Source: Gnetum montanum (taxonomy: Eukaryota > Streptophyta > Gnetopsida > Gnetales > Gnetaceae). Taken from it: DNA of 64,000 nt. This document shows positions 47,405-56,504 of this stretch, one piece after another. Position numbers and translations under genes: made by a program. Numbering within the stretch: the first letter of the stretch is position 1; every line of letters begins with the position of its first letter. The notes under the pieces were generated by a model. The model searched no databases. It saw nothing but the letters and a program-made list of their open reading frames with translations, and was not told the DNA's origin. Where the stretch lies: the NCBI GenBank assembly GCA_015680685.1, contig MNCI01015910.1, positions 210,236-274,235 of the forward strand. The letters run 5' to 3'.

Positions 47405-47479
47405 GCGATATCGCATCCCATGCGATATCGCGTACGCGATATCGCGTCTTCTCCCGCGATATCGCGTACGCGATATCGC
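47405..47479. repeat. CpG-rich palindrome array in U3 of element C
   Basis: Five copies of the 10-bp palindrome GCGATATCGC occur in 75 bp. Two joined pairs form the 20-bp perfect palindrome GATATCGCGTACGCGATATC. The array ends about 15 bp before the TATA box. The second LTR has a rearranged array (about 53995-54073). Decayed versions are in A, D, E, K and the inner LTR of H. Confidence 0.85.
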
Positions 47480-47493
47480 GTCGTGCCGCCATT

Positions 47494-47503
47494 TCTATAA
47501 ATA
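47494..47503 (+). promoter_or_regulatory. TATA box of element C 5' LTR
   Basis: TCTATAAATA is conserved in position in LTRs of A, C (both), H and K, about 15 bp downstream of the palindrome array in C. Transcription would start roughly 30 bp downstream. Confidence 0.75.
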
Positions 47504-48448
47504 AGAGGCGGCACTCCCTTCATTTCCCAATCCTGGCTAGTGTAGCGAAGCTCTGGCAGATTGATCACTCCAGAGTTAGAATTTTTCCCCATGTGCCCGC
47601 AGTAGGAGTCCTAGAGTGAACGGCTCTTTATTCGAGCAGCTTGTAACCTGAACCCAAGTTGTGTACGGCAATAAAGACGAACTTGTTTGGATAAACCTTG
47701 CAGCACGTGGTTTCATTTATTGCTTTATTTCCTGCTTTCCTAGTGCGTTCAAGTACGACTTGATTACGAGCGTCTACGGACGTGTACGGCTAGTCAAGGA
47801 ATCGGCTGCTTGACGCAATGCATGAGTACGACTCAATTACGAGCATTGGATGCTTGGTAACCCAGTAGCGTATTCCAGGATTCTGCGCTTGGTAACTCCC
47901 GGGTCTAATGTGTACGGCTAGTTGAGGAATCGGCTGCTCATTGCTAGGCTAGATCGTGTGATAAGTACGACTTAGTTACGAGCACCCACGGGTGTGTACG
48001 GCTGGCTAAGGAATCGGCTGCTTATCACACGTAGGCTAAATAGGTGCCTCAGTACGACCACTTCGAGCACTTGCGTTACGTGTGGCGATCCCAGTAACGA
48101 TTAGCGTTTGGTAAGCTGCAGTTGCATAGTTCAGGGTGTGTCCGGTAAGTGGGAACGGATGCTGACGCTAGTTAATTTAGACTTAGACCTTAGTTAGAGT
48201 TAGCTTAGTTTCTCAACCCTTTCTCCTGGTAGCATAGAAGATAAGCCGAAAATACCAAAAAAATCACATACCTCAGACTTGCTTAACCATACACCGTGAC
48301 ACATACAAGCAAGCCTGGGAAGACAACGAACGATTAACCCCAAGTGTTTCTTGTGGCGTTAAGGCATTTAGTCTGCGGAGTTCGACCGGATCGCGCGTGC
48401 ACGCTCGTATTCGTATGGTGGAGTGTAGGGGTACCTCGCCACTCATCA

Positions 48449-48467
48449 TTGGCGCCGTTGCCGGGGA
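48449..48467 (+). other. Primer-binding site of element C
   Basis: TTGGCGCCGTTGCCGGGGA follows the LTR directly and resembles the tRNA-Asp-type sites known from plant Athila/Tat elements. Confidence 0.88.
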
Positions 48468-48594
48468 CTAAGTGTTTTTTCGCCAATTTAACATAAGGGA
48501 TATCACTCACATCGTTGTGAGCTTAAAACGAACCTTAGGGTTAATCAGTTAATCAAGAACATAAATAACGGTGAAAGTTAGCACACCATTAGAA

Positions 48595-50607
48595 ATGGCT
48601 TCTTCTCATGAAATCAACTCACCTAAGGACAATACAGGAGAAAGTCAGGATCATACGCATAACCGAAATCAACCATGTCCTCAACAGTCTAAGGTCACAT
48701 ATACTCATCCCGATGAGTATGTGCCAGATTTTACCTTTGTTTTCCATCAAGATGAGCAACTGCGGTGGAGAGACATGCAAGGTAACATCGTGTTACCCCC
48801 AGATCGATCCGCTCCCAACATGCTTTCCCGTGCTTTGGTACAGATTGGCATGCATGAGCTGCTTGCTGAATACGTTTTGGATGATTATGACATGAGGGAT
48901 TATCATCCCACAAACGCCCAACGTATTCGGGATGCAAGGCAGGAGAGCCAACATTCACTATTGAAGGGCAAGGTTCCCCACGTCATTAGTGAAATAGGAG
49001 AAGAGGAACCCCTCACGATGGGTTTCTTAGAAAATGATGTTCCTCCTCCTCACTCTAGTGAAGAGGTTAGGCATCAGGGCCTTAGATCAACGATACATAT
49101 TCCAGGCTCTGATCCCCGTGAGCACCAGCTGTTCATAGCAGGAACCACTACTCCCACTAATGACGGACTTGCTGATCGTCACAACGATCGGGGCCGAAGC
49201 AGCCGAAGAGAAGGCAAGAAACATCACCATGGTGATGGATCCCCTTCTTCTTCCCCTTCATCACATCATTCACCCTCTCCTTCCACATCTGGGCGCAGCC
49301 ACCATGAGCATAACGCGGAAAGTAAAGGTAGAAGAGATGAAATGCCTCGACAAGAAGGTCGAGAGGAGTTAGGACAAGGACAAGGACGTAGGGAGAATAG
49401 GGAACCACAACGTAGACATCACAGACGTCATGAAAGAGATGATCATGACGAACCCCTATTCGCAACCCGAAGTATGCTTGACATTAGAGAGGCAGTTAGG
49501 ATTCCCACAAGGCATTTGAAAGACAGTAGGATCAAGCGTTTGGATATAAATAATATCCCACGTTTTGAAGGGGGATACAACGCTGATCCTCAACATCATT
49601 TACAGGCATTCCACGACGCCTGTGCCTTGCAGAACATAGACAATGAGTGGCAGAAACTCAAGTTGTTCCCAAGGACACTCACTAAAGAAGCGGAAAGCTG
49701 GTACCGGTCCTTAGAACCGGAAACCATCAGGAGGTGGAGTACGATGCTCGAATTGTTCAACAACAAATATCAAACGTACTCCAGAGTGTCTAACTTGCGT
49801 AAGCAGATCCAAGGCTGGAAACAAGGAGCTCATGAATCCTTGGATGCTGCCATGGCCCGTTACTACACATTGCTACATCGTTGCCCGGGCCATGGGTACG
49901 CTAAGCGGGATCAACTTCGCCACCTCGTGGATGGGCTACGAAATGAAACGAGAAGAACTCTTGGGACTTACGCCCAAGGGAGACTCTCCCAACTAAGAGC
50001 CCATGAAGTTGAAGTATTGTTGGAACAAGTAGCGCAAGAAGAGGGTGAGCTACGGAAAAGAGAAAGTGCGGAGGAATACAACCGTGATCCCTCCCTTCGT
50101 AAGAAGGGAGTGAAATTCTGTGATGAGGAGGATGAGTCACCACTCGAAGAGTTGGTGAACAGGAAAACTGTGCCGATCCAAAAGTTAACAACGGAGGTAT
50201 CGGCTAAGGTAGACCAAATGTGGGATTCCTTAGACTCACGAATAGAAACAGTCCTGAAAATAGTAGAAGAGTCTAAGGATGAGCAAAGTAGTGATAAAAG
50301 CAAGAACATGCGGAGAAACTTTAATCCTACACATAACAAGGGTAAGGGAAAAATCTCTAACTCCGATGAGGCTGAAAATTATGATTCAGACAATGACGGT
50401 GGATGTGAGATCTGCTACTATGACCATCCTAAGGGATGTTGTCCAATCATCTCACATCTGCAGGAGTCTGGGGTGTATGCATTAAATCCAAGACTTAATC
50501 AACGGCAAACACCTAGAAGGTTACCTTATCCACAAGGTAACCCGAGGCAGTTCCACCAACCCTTGACGTATTATCCAAGTGGAACACCTCCGCAACCCAT
50601 CGAGTAA
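48595..50607 (+). CDS. gag: Gag polyprotein of element C
   Basis: The first ATG of the frame is at 48595 (MASSHEINS...), giving 670 residues to the TAA at 50605; the few codons upstream lack an ATG. N-terminal segments include TYTHPDEYVPDFTFVFHQDE and a DYHP motif. A His/Ser/Arg-rich linker follows (about residues 190-280). Next come the capsid-like block (IPRFEGGYNADPQHHLQAFH, WYRSLEPETIRRW, LHRCPGHGYAKRD) and a basic stretch. The zinc-knuckle-like CEICYYDHPKGCCPII is near residues 605-620, with spacing CX2CX3HX3C. The tail is Pro/Tyr/Gln-rich. The frame continues past the TAA into protease; A and H have TAG codons in the same linker, so the stop probably arose from CAA by C-to-T change. Confidence 0.9.
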   Translation: MASSHEINSPKDNTGESQDHTHNRNQPCPQQSKVTYTHPDEYVPDFTFVFHQDEQLRWRDMQGNIVLPPDRSAPNMLSRALVQIGMHELLAEYVLDDYDMRDYHPTNAQRIRDARQESQHSLLKGKVPHVISEIGEEEPLTMGFLENDVPPPHSSEEVRHQGLRSTIHIPGSDPREHQLFIAGTTTPTNDGLADRHNDRGRSSRREGKKHHHGDGSPSSSPSSHHSPSPSTSGRSHHEHNAESKGRRDEMPRQEGREELGQGQGRRENREPQRRHHRRHERDDHDEPLFATRSMLDIREAVRIPTRHLKDSRIKRLDINNIPRFEGGYNADPQHHLQAFHDACALQNIDNEWQKLKLFPRTLTKEAESWYRSLEPETIRRWSTMLELFNNKYQTYSRVSNLRKQIQGWKQGAHESLDAAMARYYTLLHRCPGHGYAKRDQLRHLVDGLRNETRRTLGTYAQGRLSQLRAHEVEVLLEQVAQEEGELRKRESAEEYNRDPSLRKKGVKFCDEEDESPLEELVNRKTVPIQKLTTEVSAKVDQMWDSLDSRIETVLKIVEESKDEQSSDKSKNMRRNFNPTHNKGKGKISNSDEAENYDSDNDGGCEICYYDHPKGCCPIISHLQESGVYALNPRLNQRQTPRRLPYPQGNPRQFHQPLTYYPSGTPPQPIE

Positions 50608-51939
50608 CATCAGCAGTGGCAATACCCACAGCCATGGGGGATGCCACAGCCAACACATCGATACCCTTACCGGCAGCCTGATCCTTATGGTTATTATGTG
50701 CAGCAGCCAGTTTCTCCAGGTGACGCTATGAGTCACACTCCACGCCGTCACTACTACGCTCGGGAGTACTTCAGAAGGACTCCTTCTCCTCCGGGAGACA
50801 TTCCACATTCTGTCCATCCTCTAACTCCACCCGCACCTTTTCCTCAAGTAGTTCCCATAACACCTCCTGCTCCAACAATGCAAGGGGAATTACCTACCCA
50901 ACCGCAGCAACGTCACGCCGCGAGATCTGTAAATATTCAGAGTGTAAATATCCAACCGGACACTAGTTCTGGCGATAACTGTACAAAAAGGAGACCCTTT
51001 TTCAGAACTAGGAGCCCGGATAGGCTCTCGCAACAACAAGCGGACGGGTATATGTATAGGCCTCTAACTACTAACACTTCGGAGCACCCTTCAGTCCAAG
51101 GGAATGTAACGCATACGGTTATGCTAACACATACCGTAACTGACTGGATCAAGGTAGGCCACCTTCCCAGGAAACTAACTGATCCTGGGAGTCCCTTTAT
51201 TCATTTGCAGATCGCTGGGAATGCACCACATCGAGCTCTTCTTGACTCAGGTTCCGGAGTCAACTTAATTTCGCGAAAGATGTATCACGCCTGGAACCTG
51301 CCCCAACTTAAGAAGAGCAACATCCAACTAGAGCTGGCAGACCAGTCCATCACTATTCCCTTGGGTTTGGTGGAGGACGTTATCACCACTGTGTGTGGTT
51401 GGTCCTACCCAGCGGATTTCCTAGTGATCGATGTTAACAACAACGAAGGGGACTTCCCAATTATAATGGGAAGGGCATGGCTAAGCACAGTAGATGCATG
51501 CCTTAGGATCCGTGATCTTTCCTTGGAAATCTCCAAGATAAACATATGTGGAAAGATCGAGAAGAGGATAGTTCCATGCATCACATACAGTGATTCATCG
51601 GGTGATGACACGGAGGAAATGTCTCCATGTCACAGGTGTGCCCAGGAAACTCTGCAACAAAGATGCCTGTATGTAGCAACCACACAAGAAGTAGTAGACA
51701 CCCCGTGGTTGACAGCTTCTCATAAGAGCAAACAAATATGCATGGAACGAACTGAGGCAACTCATGCCAACAACCGTGGCATAGACACATTGGAACGTGA
51801 GCGTCGCCAACTTCCAACCCTGAATTTAAGATCATCAATTGGGAGAAGTTGGGCACTGCTTAGAAATTCAAATAGGCGCTCACTACTTCGGATCTCTCCC
51901 TCACAACTCAGTCATGGGGGAGATGGCCACCTATGCTAA
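50608..51939 (+). CDS. Protease part of element C, fused in frame to the pol C-terminus
   Basis: It lies in the same frame as gag, after a single TAA; an internal ATG is at 50641. A Pro-rich linker (to about 51110) leads to TVTDWIKVGHLPRKLTDPGS, then the retropepsin active site LLDSGSGVNLIS with an intact D-S-G at about 51244-51252, then IIMGRAWLSTVDA. After a linker (TLERERRQLPTLNL, near 51790-51830) the sequence jumps at about 51880 to RISPSQLSHGGDGHLC and the stop. That is the same end as pol of A. So RT, RNase H and integrase were deleted in frame. Whether the protease is made depends on readthrough of the TAA. Confidence 0.85.
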   Translation, partial: HQQWQYPQPWGMPQPTHRYPYRQPDPYGYYVQQPVSPGDAMSHTPRRHYYAREYFRRTPSPPGDIPHSVHPLTPPAPFPQVVPITPPAPTMQGELPTQPQQRHAARSVNIQSVNIQPDTSSGDNCTKRRPFFRTRSPDRLSQQQADGYMYRPLTTNTSEHPSVQGNVTHTVMLTHTVTDWIKVGHLPRKLTDPGSPFIHLQIAGNAPHRALLDSGSGVNLISRKMYHAWNLPQLKKSNIQLELADQSITIPLGLVEDVITTVCGWSYPADFLVIDVNNNEGDFPIIMGRAWLSTVDACLRIRDLSLEISKINICGKIEKRIVPCITYSDSSGDDTEEMSPCHRCAQETLQQRCLYVATTQEVVDTPWLTASHKSKQICMERTEATHANNRGIDTLERERRQLPTLNLRSSIGRSWALLRNSNRRSLLRISPSQLSHGGDGHLC

Positions 51940-51956
51940 TCATATGGGGCCCTCAG

Positions 51957-52095
51957 TTCTTTTTCAGTTTTTGTTTTACACGTTTTTGTTTTACAACGTT
52001 TTTGTTTTTCACATTTTTGTTTTACAATTTCTTTAACTTTTCACATTTTTGTTTTACAACTTTCCTTAACTTTTCTTGTTTTTGTTTTACAACAT
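51957..52095 (+). repeat. T-rich tandem array in the 3' UTR of element C
   Basis: At least six imperfect units of TTTTTGTTTTACA(A/C) follow the stop codon. Equivalent arrays are in A (14500-14605), D (minus, 18280-18370) and H (38498-38600, 40750-40880). Confidence 0.75.
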
Positions 52096-52556
52096 CGTTA
52101 TATTTTTCTATCTTTTTGTGTGTGTGTGTGTGTGTCATCCATCATGTAAATTCGTGACCCAATAAGTGTTAGGGCCGATGGGATGAACTGTTTTTCATTA
52201 ATTGCTAATGTTTGGTTTTTACCTTTAAGTTTCATTGTTGATACTAAGGTATGTTCTTTTGATATGGCAGGCAATGAGATCACTTCATCCATCCATCCAT
52301 CAAGTCTATGGTTTCCCTTAGCTTGGAAATGTACAGTCCCCTTCCAATAAGAACTTTAATGAACCTGTGACTGGGTATTTCTCAAACTAAGGACGGACTT
52401 AAGGATTTGAAACGGGTGTAACTTCAAGGGAACTTGGTGCTCTTGTGTTGGTCTTTCACTTGGGTGCTTGGATGTTTTCTTCTTGGGTTTTCTTACCGTC
52501 CCAATGTAACCCAATAATCGGAAGCTGAGACAATAAAAATAAAGAAGTCTTTGCAT

Positions 52557-52681
52557 GGTGTGGTCCCCACGCATAAAAACACAAAACAAAAAAGAAGATG
52601 ACAAAATGAAAAAAAAATGGAAAAAAGAAAAAAAAGAAGTGAAAAAGCTAAAAAGCTAAAAGTGAGGATTCAAAGCACACC
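52557..52681 (+). other. 3'-UTR stem-loop module, element C copy
   Basis: GGTGTGGTCCCCAC (52557-52570) faces GTGAGGATTCAAAGCACACC (52662-52681) across an A-rich loop of about 90 bases. The arms pair over the outer GTGTG/CACAC and inner CCCAC/GTGAG-type blocks with a mismatch or wobble. Confidence 0.5.
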
Positions 52682-53961
52682 CCTTAGACGGAATAAATGT
52701 GGGCTGCAAGCACTGGTTATGGAACCAAAGTGTTCCCTCTAACTAAGGCCCTTCTCGCTTCCCATTCTCTCTGTTGTTTCGTCGGAATGGTGGTGGCTTC
52801 TCGAAGTCGCATCCTTGTTACCCAAGTGGATGATTTAACCAACTGCATTGATGCGAAGTCACTGGAAGTGGTTGGTTTGAGCCCAGAGTTGGAATGAGAT
52901 TCGCCAAGTCACATTAATCATGTAACACACAAGGGGCTGTACACCACCTTGTTCTTGGGATTCCATTCCACTTTTCTTCTTTCCATCCTTCTCTCCATTA
53001 TTCACCTCATTGCCAGTTATATCATTGTATATATTTTGGTTGATGCTTTGTTTTCTTTTTGGTAAATTCTTACGGTTAAGACTTTAACTCTTGTTTCCAA
53101 AGGACATTTCCCGAGCCTACGGACTCTTTGAATGTGGGAATTGTCAGGGCATTAAGGGCATGAGCCTGCTTTGGGGAGGACCCACTGACATTCCTATTTG
53201 GAACACTAATTAACTTCTTTTCCTTAACGTTTTGCAATTAATTAACATTTTTTGTTCATTTCCATCATGACATCCCTTTTCTCGATGCCATAGTTGTTCC
53301 TTTTTACCTATCCTTCCTCTTCCTTTTCTCTCTCCATTCTAACGCTACCGGAGGTTCGCGATTAGTCATGGGGGTACGGGGCCTGATTTTTCGATTTTTC
53401 TCCTAAGCCCCGGATTTTTTCGTTTTTTCTTCCTTACCCCTATGCCTTCGGTAGTCATCATCTATGCTTTCCCAGATCCATATCAGCCATACCACACCTT
53501 AGCCAGTGAGCCTAAACCGAAGCAAGGTATGCTTTACTTAATGATTCAATTACCCTTGCTAATATATGATGGTGTTGTGTGTGCAGATGGCAATCATACA
53601 ACCACAGCATAGATCTAGAGCAGACACTTGGAATGGAGCAGCGCTAAAGCAGCATGCAAGGAGTGGAGTTGATAATGCGCTTACAGATGGACAACGAAAG
53701 GCGCAATCTCGGCGTTGGCAGCAACAAGACTCTTCTTCTTTCTTCTCTTCTATTCTCTCTCCTCTTTTCTCTCAAGCTGCCAACTGTGGCCTAATGTCAC
53801 TGTAATAAGGTGTTCACCCATGTTGTCATGAACACTAGTTTTTGTCAAGTCTTGTAATAAAGACCATTCACATGTCATCCCATTAGTTCCATATCCCCTA
53901 ATAATCCCATACCTACCTGATATTATTGTAAGGAACTCGAGGACGAGTTTTCATTCAGTCA

Positions 53962-53969
53962 TGGGGGTA
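53962..53969 (+). other. Polypurine tract of element C
   Basis: TGGGGGTA lies immediately before the TGATGAG start of the 3' LTR. Confidence 0.85.
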
Positions 53970-55042
53970 TGATGAGACGCGGTTTACACTAGGCCACGAT
54001 ATCGCGGCCGACGCGATATCGCACCCCATGCGATATCGCGTACGCGATATCGCGTCTTCTCCCGCGATATCGCGTCGCACCGCCATTTCTATAAATAAGA
54101 GGCGGCACTCCCTTCATTTCCCAATCCTGGCTAATGTAGCGAAGCTCTGGCAGATTGATCACTCTAGAGTTAGAATTTTTCCCCATGTGCCCGCAGTAGG
54201 AGTCCTAGAGTGAACGGCTCTTTATTCGAGCAGCTTGTAACCTGAACCCAAGTTGTGTATGGCAATAAAGACAAACTTGTTTGGATAAACCTTGCAGCAT
54301 GTGGTTTCATTTATTGCTTTATTTCCTGCTTTCCTAGTGCGTTCAAGTACGACTTGATTACGAGCGTCTACGGACGTGTACGGCTAGTCAAGGAATCGGC
54401 TGCTTGACGCAATGCATGAGTACGACTCAATTACGAGCATTGGATGCTTGGTAACCCAGTAGCGTATTCCAGGATTCTGCGCTTGGTAACTCCCGGTTCT
54501 AATGTGTACGGCTAGTTGAGGAATCAGCTGCTCATTGCTAGGCTAGATCGTGTGATAAGTACGACTTAGTTACGAGCACCCACGGGTGTGTACGGCTAGC
54601 TAAGGAATCAGCTGCTTATCACACGTAGGCTAAATAGGTGCCTCAGTACGACCACTTAGAGCACTTGCGTTACGTGCGGCGATCCCAGTAACGATTAGCG
54701 TTTGGTAAGCTGCAGTTGCATAGTTCAGGGTGTGTCCGGTAAGTGGGAACGGATGCTGACGCTAGTTAAATTAGACTTAGATCTTAGTTAGAGTTAGTTT
54801 AGTTTTCTCAACCCTTCTCCTGGTAGCATAGAAGATAAGCCAAAAAATACCAAAAAAATCACATACCTCAGACTTGCTTAACCATACACCGTGACACTTA
54901 CAAGCAAGCCTGGGAAGACAACGAACGATTAACCCCAAGTGTTTCTTGTGGCGTTAAGGCATTTAGTCTGCGGAGTTCGACCGGATCGCACGTGTACGCT
55001 CGTTTCGTATGGTTGAGTGTAGGGGTACCTCGCCACTCATCA
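53970..55042 (+). repeat. Element C 3' LTR (1073 bp)
   Basis: It is nearly identical to 47379-48448, apart from a rearranged palindrome array and about 20-25 base changes. It ends CCACTCATCA and is followed by CTAGT. Confidence 0.95.
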
Positions 55043-55047
55043 CTAGT
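55043..55047. repeat. 3' target-site duplication of element C (CTAGT)
   Basis: It matches 47374-47378 exactly. The flanking DNA then reads CTATAAATAGG, a TATA-like sequence. Confidence 0.95.
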
Positions 55048-55289
55048 CTATAAATAGGTGCATGGCTTCATTCAAAAAAGGATTGAACATTTTCCTAAGA
55101 AAAAAGTTTGACAAGATTGATTTTAATGATATTATGAAGATTACAAGCATGGACAACAAAAGATCCATGAACATATGAAGAAAAATTCTAGTTTATAAAC
55201 TAGGCATAGAAGTAGAAGGGTAAGGAGTTGATGTCATTGGGATTGTAATTCCCATCTATCAATTTTAAAATTTTTAATATTTGTATAAT

Positions 55290-56310
55290 GAGCATATCAT
55301 CATCATTGTCATCATCCTAGCCTTATTCTAATAAAATGAGGTTGGATACATGAGTTCCTTTTCACCATTTGCCACTATGAAAAGCTAGATCTTTATTTAT
55401 TTGTAGTTTTTTCAAATTATATTTGATCATTTTTTTCCCCATGTCTTCTTTGGTTTTCCTTTCAGTGGCTTTCTTGGAACAATGATGTAGCAACATTTGT
55501 TTATAGGCTCATTGTTTGATCTTCTTTGCATATGTCCAAACCATCAAAGCCACAATTTTTGTAGCTTAACTAAAATAGAAGTCACTTCAAGTCTTTTTCT
55601 AATGTTTGTCTTATGTAGTTTATCTTTTCTAATAACATTCAACATCCATTGAAGCATTTGCATTTCTGCCACACTGATTTGTTGTTCATGCCTCTTTTAT
55701 ACTGCCCAACATTTTGCACCATACAAGAGAGAAGGCCTAATTGTTGTCCTATAAAATTTTCCCTTTAATTTTATTGATATTCTTTTATTACATAGAACAC
55801 CACAAACATGTCTCCATTTTGACCATCCTACCTTAATTCTATTTCAAACATCCTTATCAATTTTACCATCCAATTGGAGGATTAATCCTAAGTAGTGAAA
55901 CGATTTATAGTAAGACTTTTTTTTGCCTTAAGTTGCCACTTCTATTTCACCATTATTTATGCTGTTATTAAAATTGCATTCCATATATTTTGTCTTACTT
56001 TTGATAATTGTTAAGCCTTTTGATTCTAGAGCATGTCTCCACTTCTCCATTTTAGTAGTAATATCTTCTTGAGATGTATCTAACAACACAATATCTTCTA
56101 CAAATAACATATATCAAGGAATTTCATCTTGTATTTCCTTTGTTAATACACCCATAATAGTAGCAAATAATTATAGACTAAGTGTAGACCCTTGATGTAG
56201 ACCTACTATGATTGGAAAATTAGATGTTATTCAACAAGTTGTTCTAATTTTAGTGGTAGCTCCTTCATACATGTATTGAATCACTTTAATATATTTATTA
56301 GGGATGTTTC
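55290..56310 (-). mobile_element. RTE-type LINE fragment, RT C-terminal part to 3' end
   Basis: The minus strand reads VIQYMYEGATTKIRTTC, GLHQGSTLSL, LTKEIQDEIP, then YMLFVEDIVLLDTSQEDI, where relatives have FADDIVL. It continues WRHALESKGLTI, IKVGWSKWRHVCGVLCNKRI, LLYGAKCWAV, WFGHMQRR and DLAFHSGKW. These are the RT palm and C-terminal blocks of plant RTE-clade LINEs. The 3' end is a short GATGATGACAATGATGATG tail (complement of about 55293-55320), also typical of RTE. The 5' part is missing and stops and frameshifts make it inactive. Confidence 0.83.
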
Positions 56311-56504
56311 CTGCAAGGCCTACCAAATAATATTTATCAGGAATGATCATGTCAATATTGTAAATAATGTTACTATTCGAACTTTGTTATCATGTGAAAA
56401 TTGCATTAGTCAATCACTCAGTGAATATGTCCTTGTCAATTTTGTAATCAAACTTTGTCCATTTTGTATAATTCAAGAACAAGTTTTGAATTAATCATGG
56501 TGGT
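56311..56504. other. Short spacer / 3' UTR end before a degenerate LTR
   Basis: The last ~100 bases (GAACAAGTTTTGAATTAATC then ATGGTGGTA) resemble the 3'-UTR end and polypurine tract of the Athila-like family. The rest is unassigned. Confidence 0.45.

Larger units (their letters stand above)
47379..48448 (+). repeat. Element C 5' LTR (1070 bp)
   Basis: It contains a palindrome array (47405-47479), a TATA box (47494-47503), an AATAAAG motif (47670) and three diverged U5 repeat units, each with AGTACGACT, TTACGAGC and GAATCGGCTG motifs (about 47745-48050). It ends CCACTCATCA. Confidence 0.95.
51940..53961 (+). other. 3' untranslated region of element C
   Basis: There are no genes in this 2-kb stretch. 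In order it holds a T-rich array of TTTTGTTTTACA-like units (51957-52095), (TG)9 at 52118-52135, and the stem-loop module (52557-52681). The conserved GCCTGCTTTGGGGAGGACCC block (53164-53183) and AATAAAG near 53856 follow. It is co-linear with A and K. Confidence 0.75.
47379..55042 (+). mobile_element. Element C: young non-autonomous Athila-like element encoding Gag-protease only
   Basis: It has two complete LTRs (1070 and 1073 bp, about 20-25 substitutions, mostly C/T or G/A), a perfect 5-bp target duplication, an intact primer site, a polypurine tract, and a near-open Gag-protease frame. RT, RNase H and integrase are absent. The protease linker is joined in frame to the last residues of pol at about 51880. 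Its CpG content is still high, unlike A, D, E and H. It is the most recent insertion in the window and would have needed enzymes from a relative. Confidence 0.92.

Noticed and set aside
47405-47479. CRISPR-like repeat array
   Set aside because: The units are 10-bp palindromes without spacers of uniform length, lie in a retrotransposon LTR, and the genome is eukaryotic.
47341-47619. 92-codon ORF over the start of the C LTR (also 54028-54213 and minus-strand partners)
   Set aside because: It is produced by the palindrome array and LTR promoter region, reads on both strands, and has no protein-like conservation.
48571-48594. Gag start at GTG 48571
   Set aside because: The first ATG is at 48595 and plant Gag translation is expected to use it. 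The upstream codons are leader sequence.
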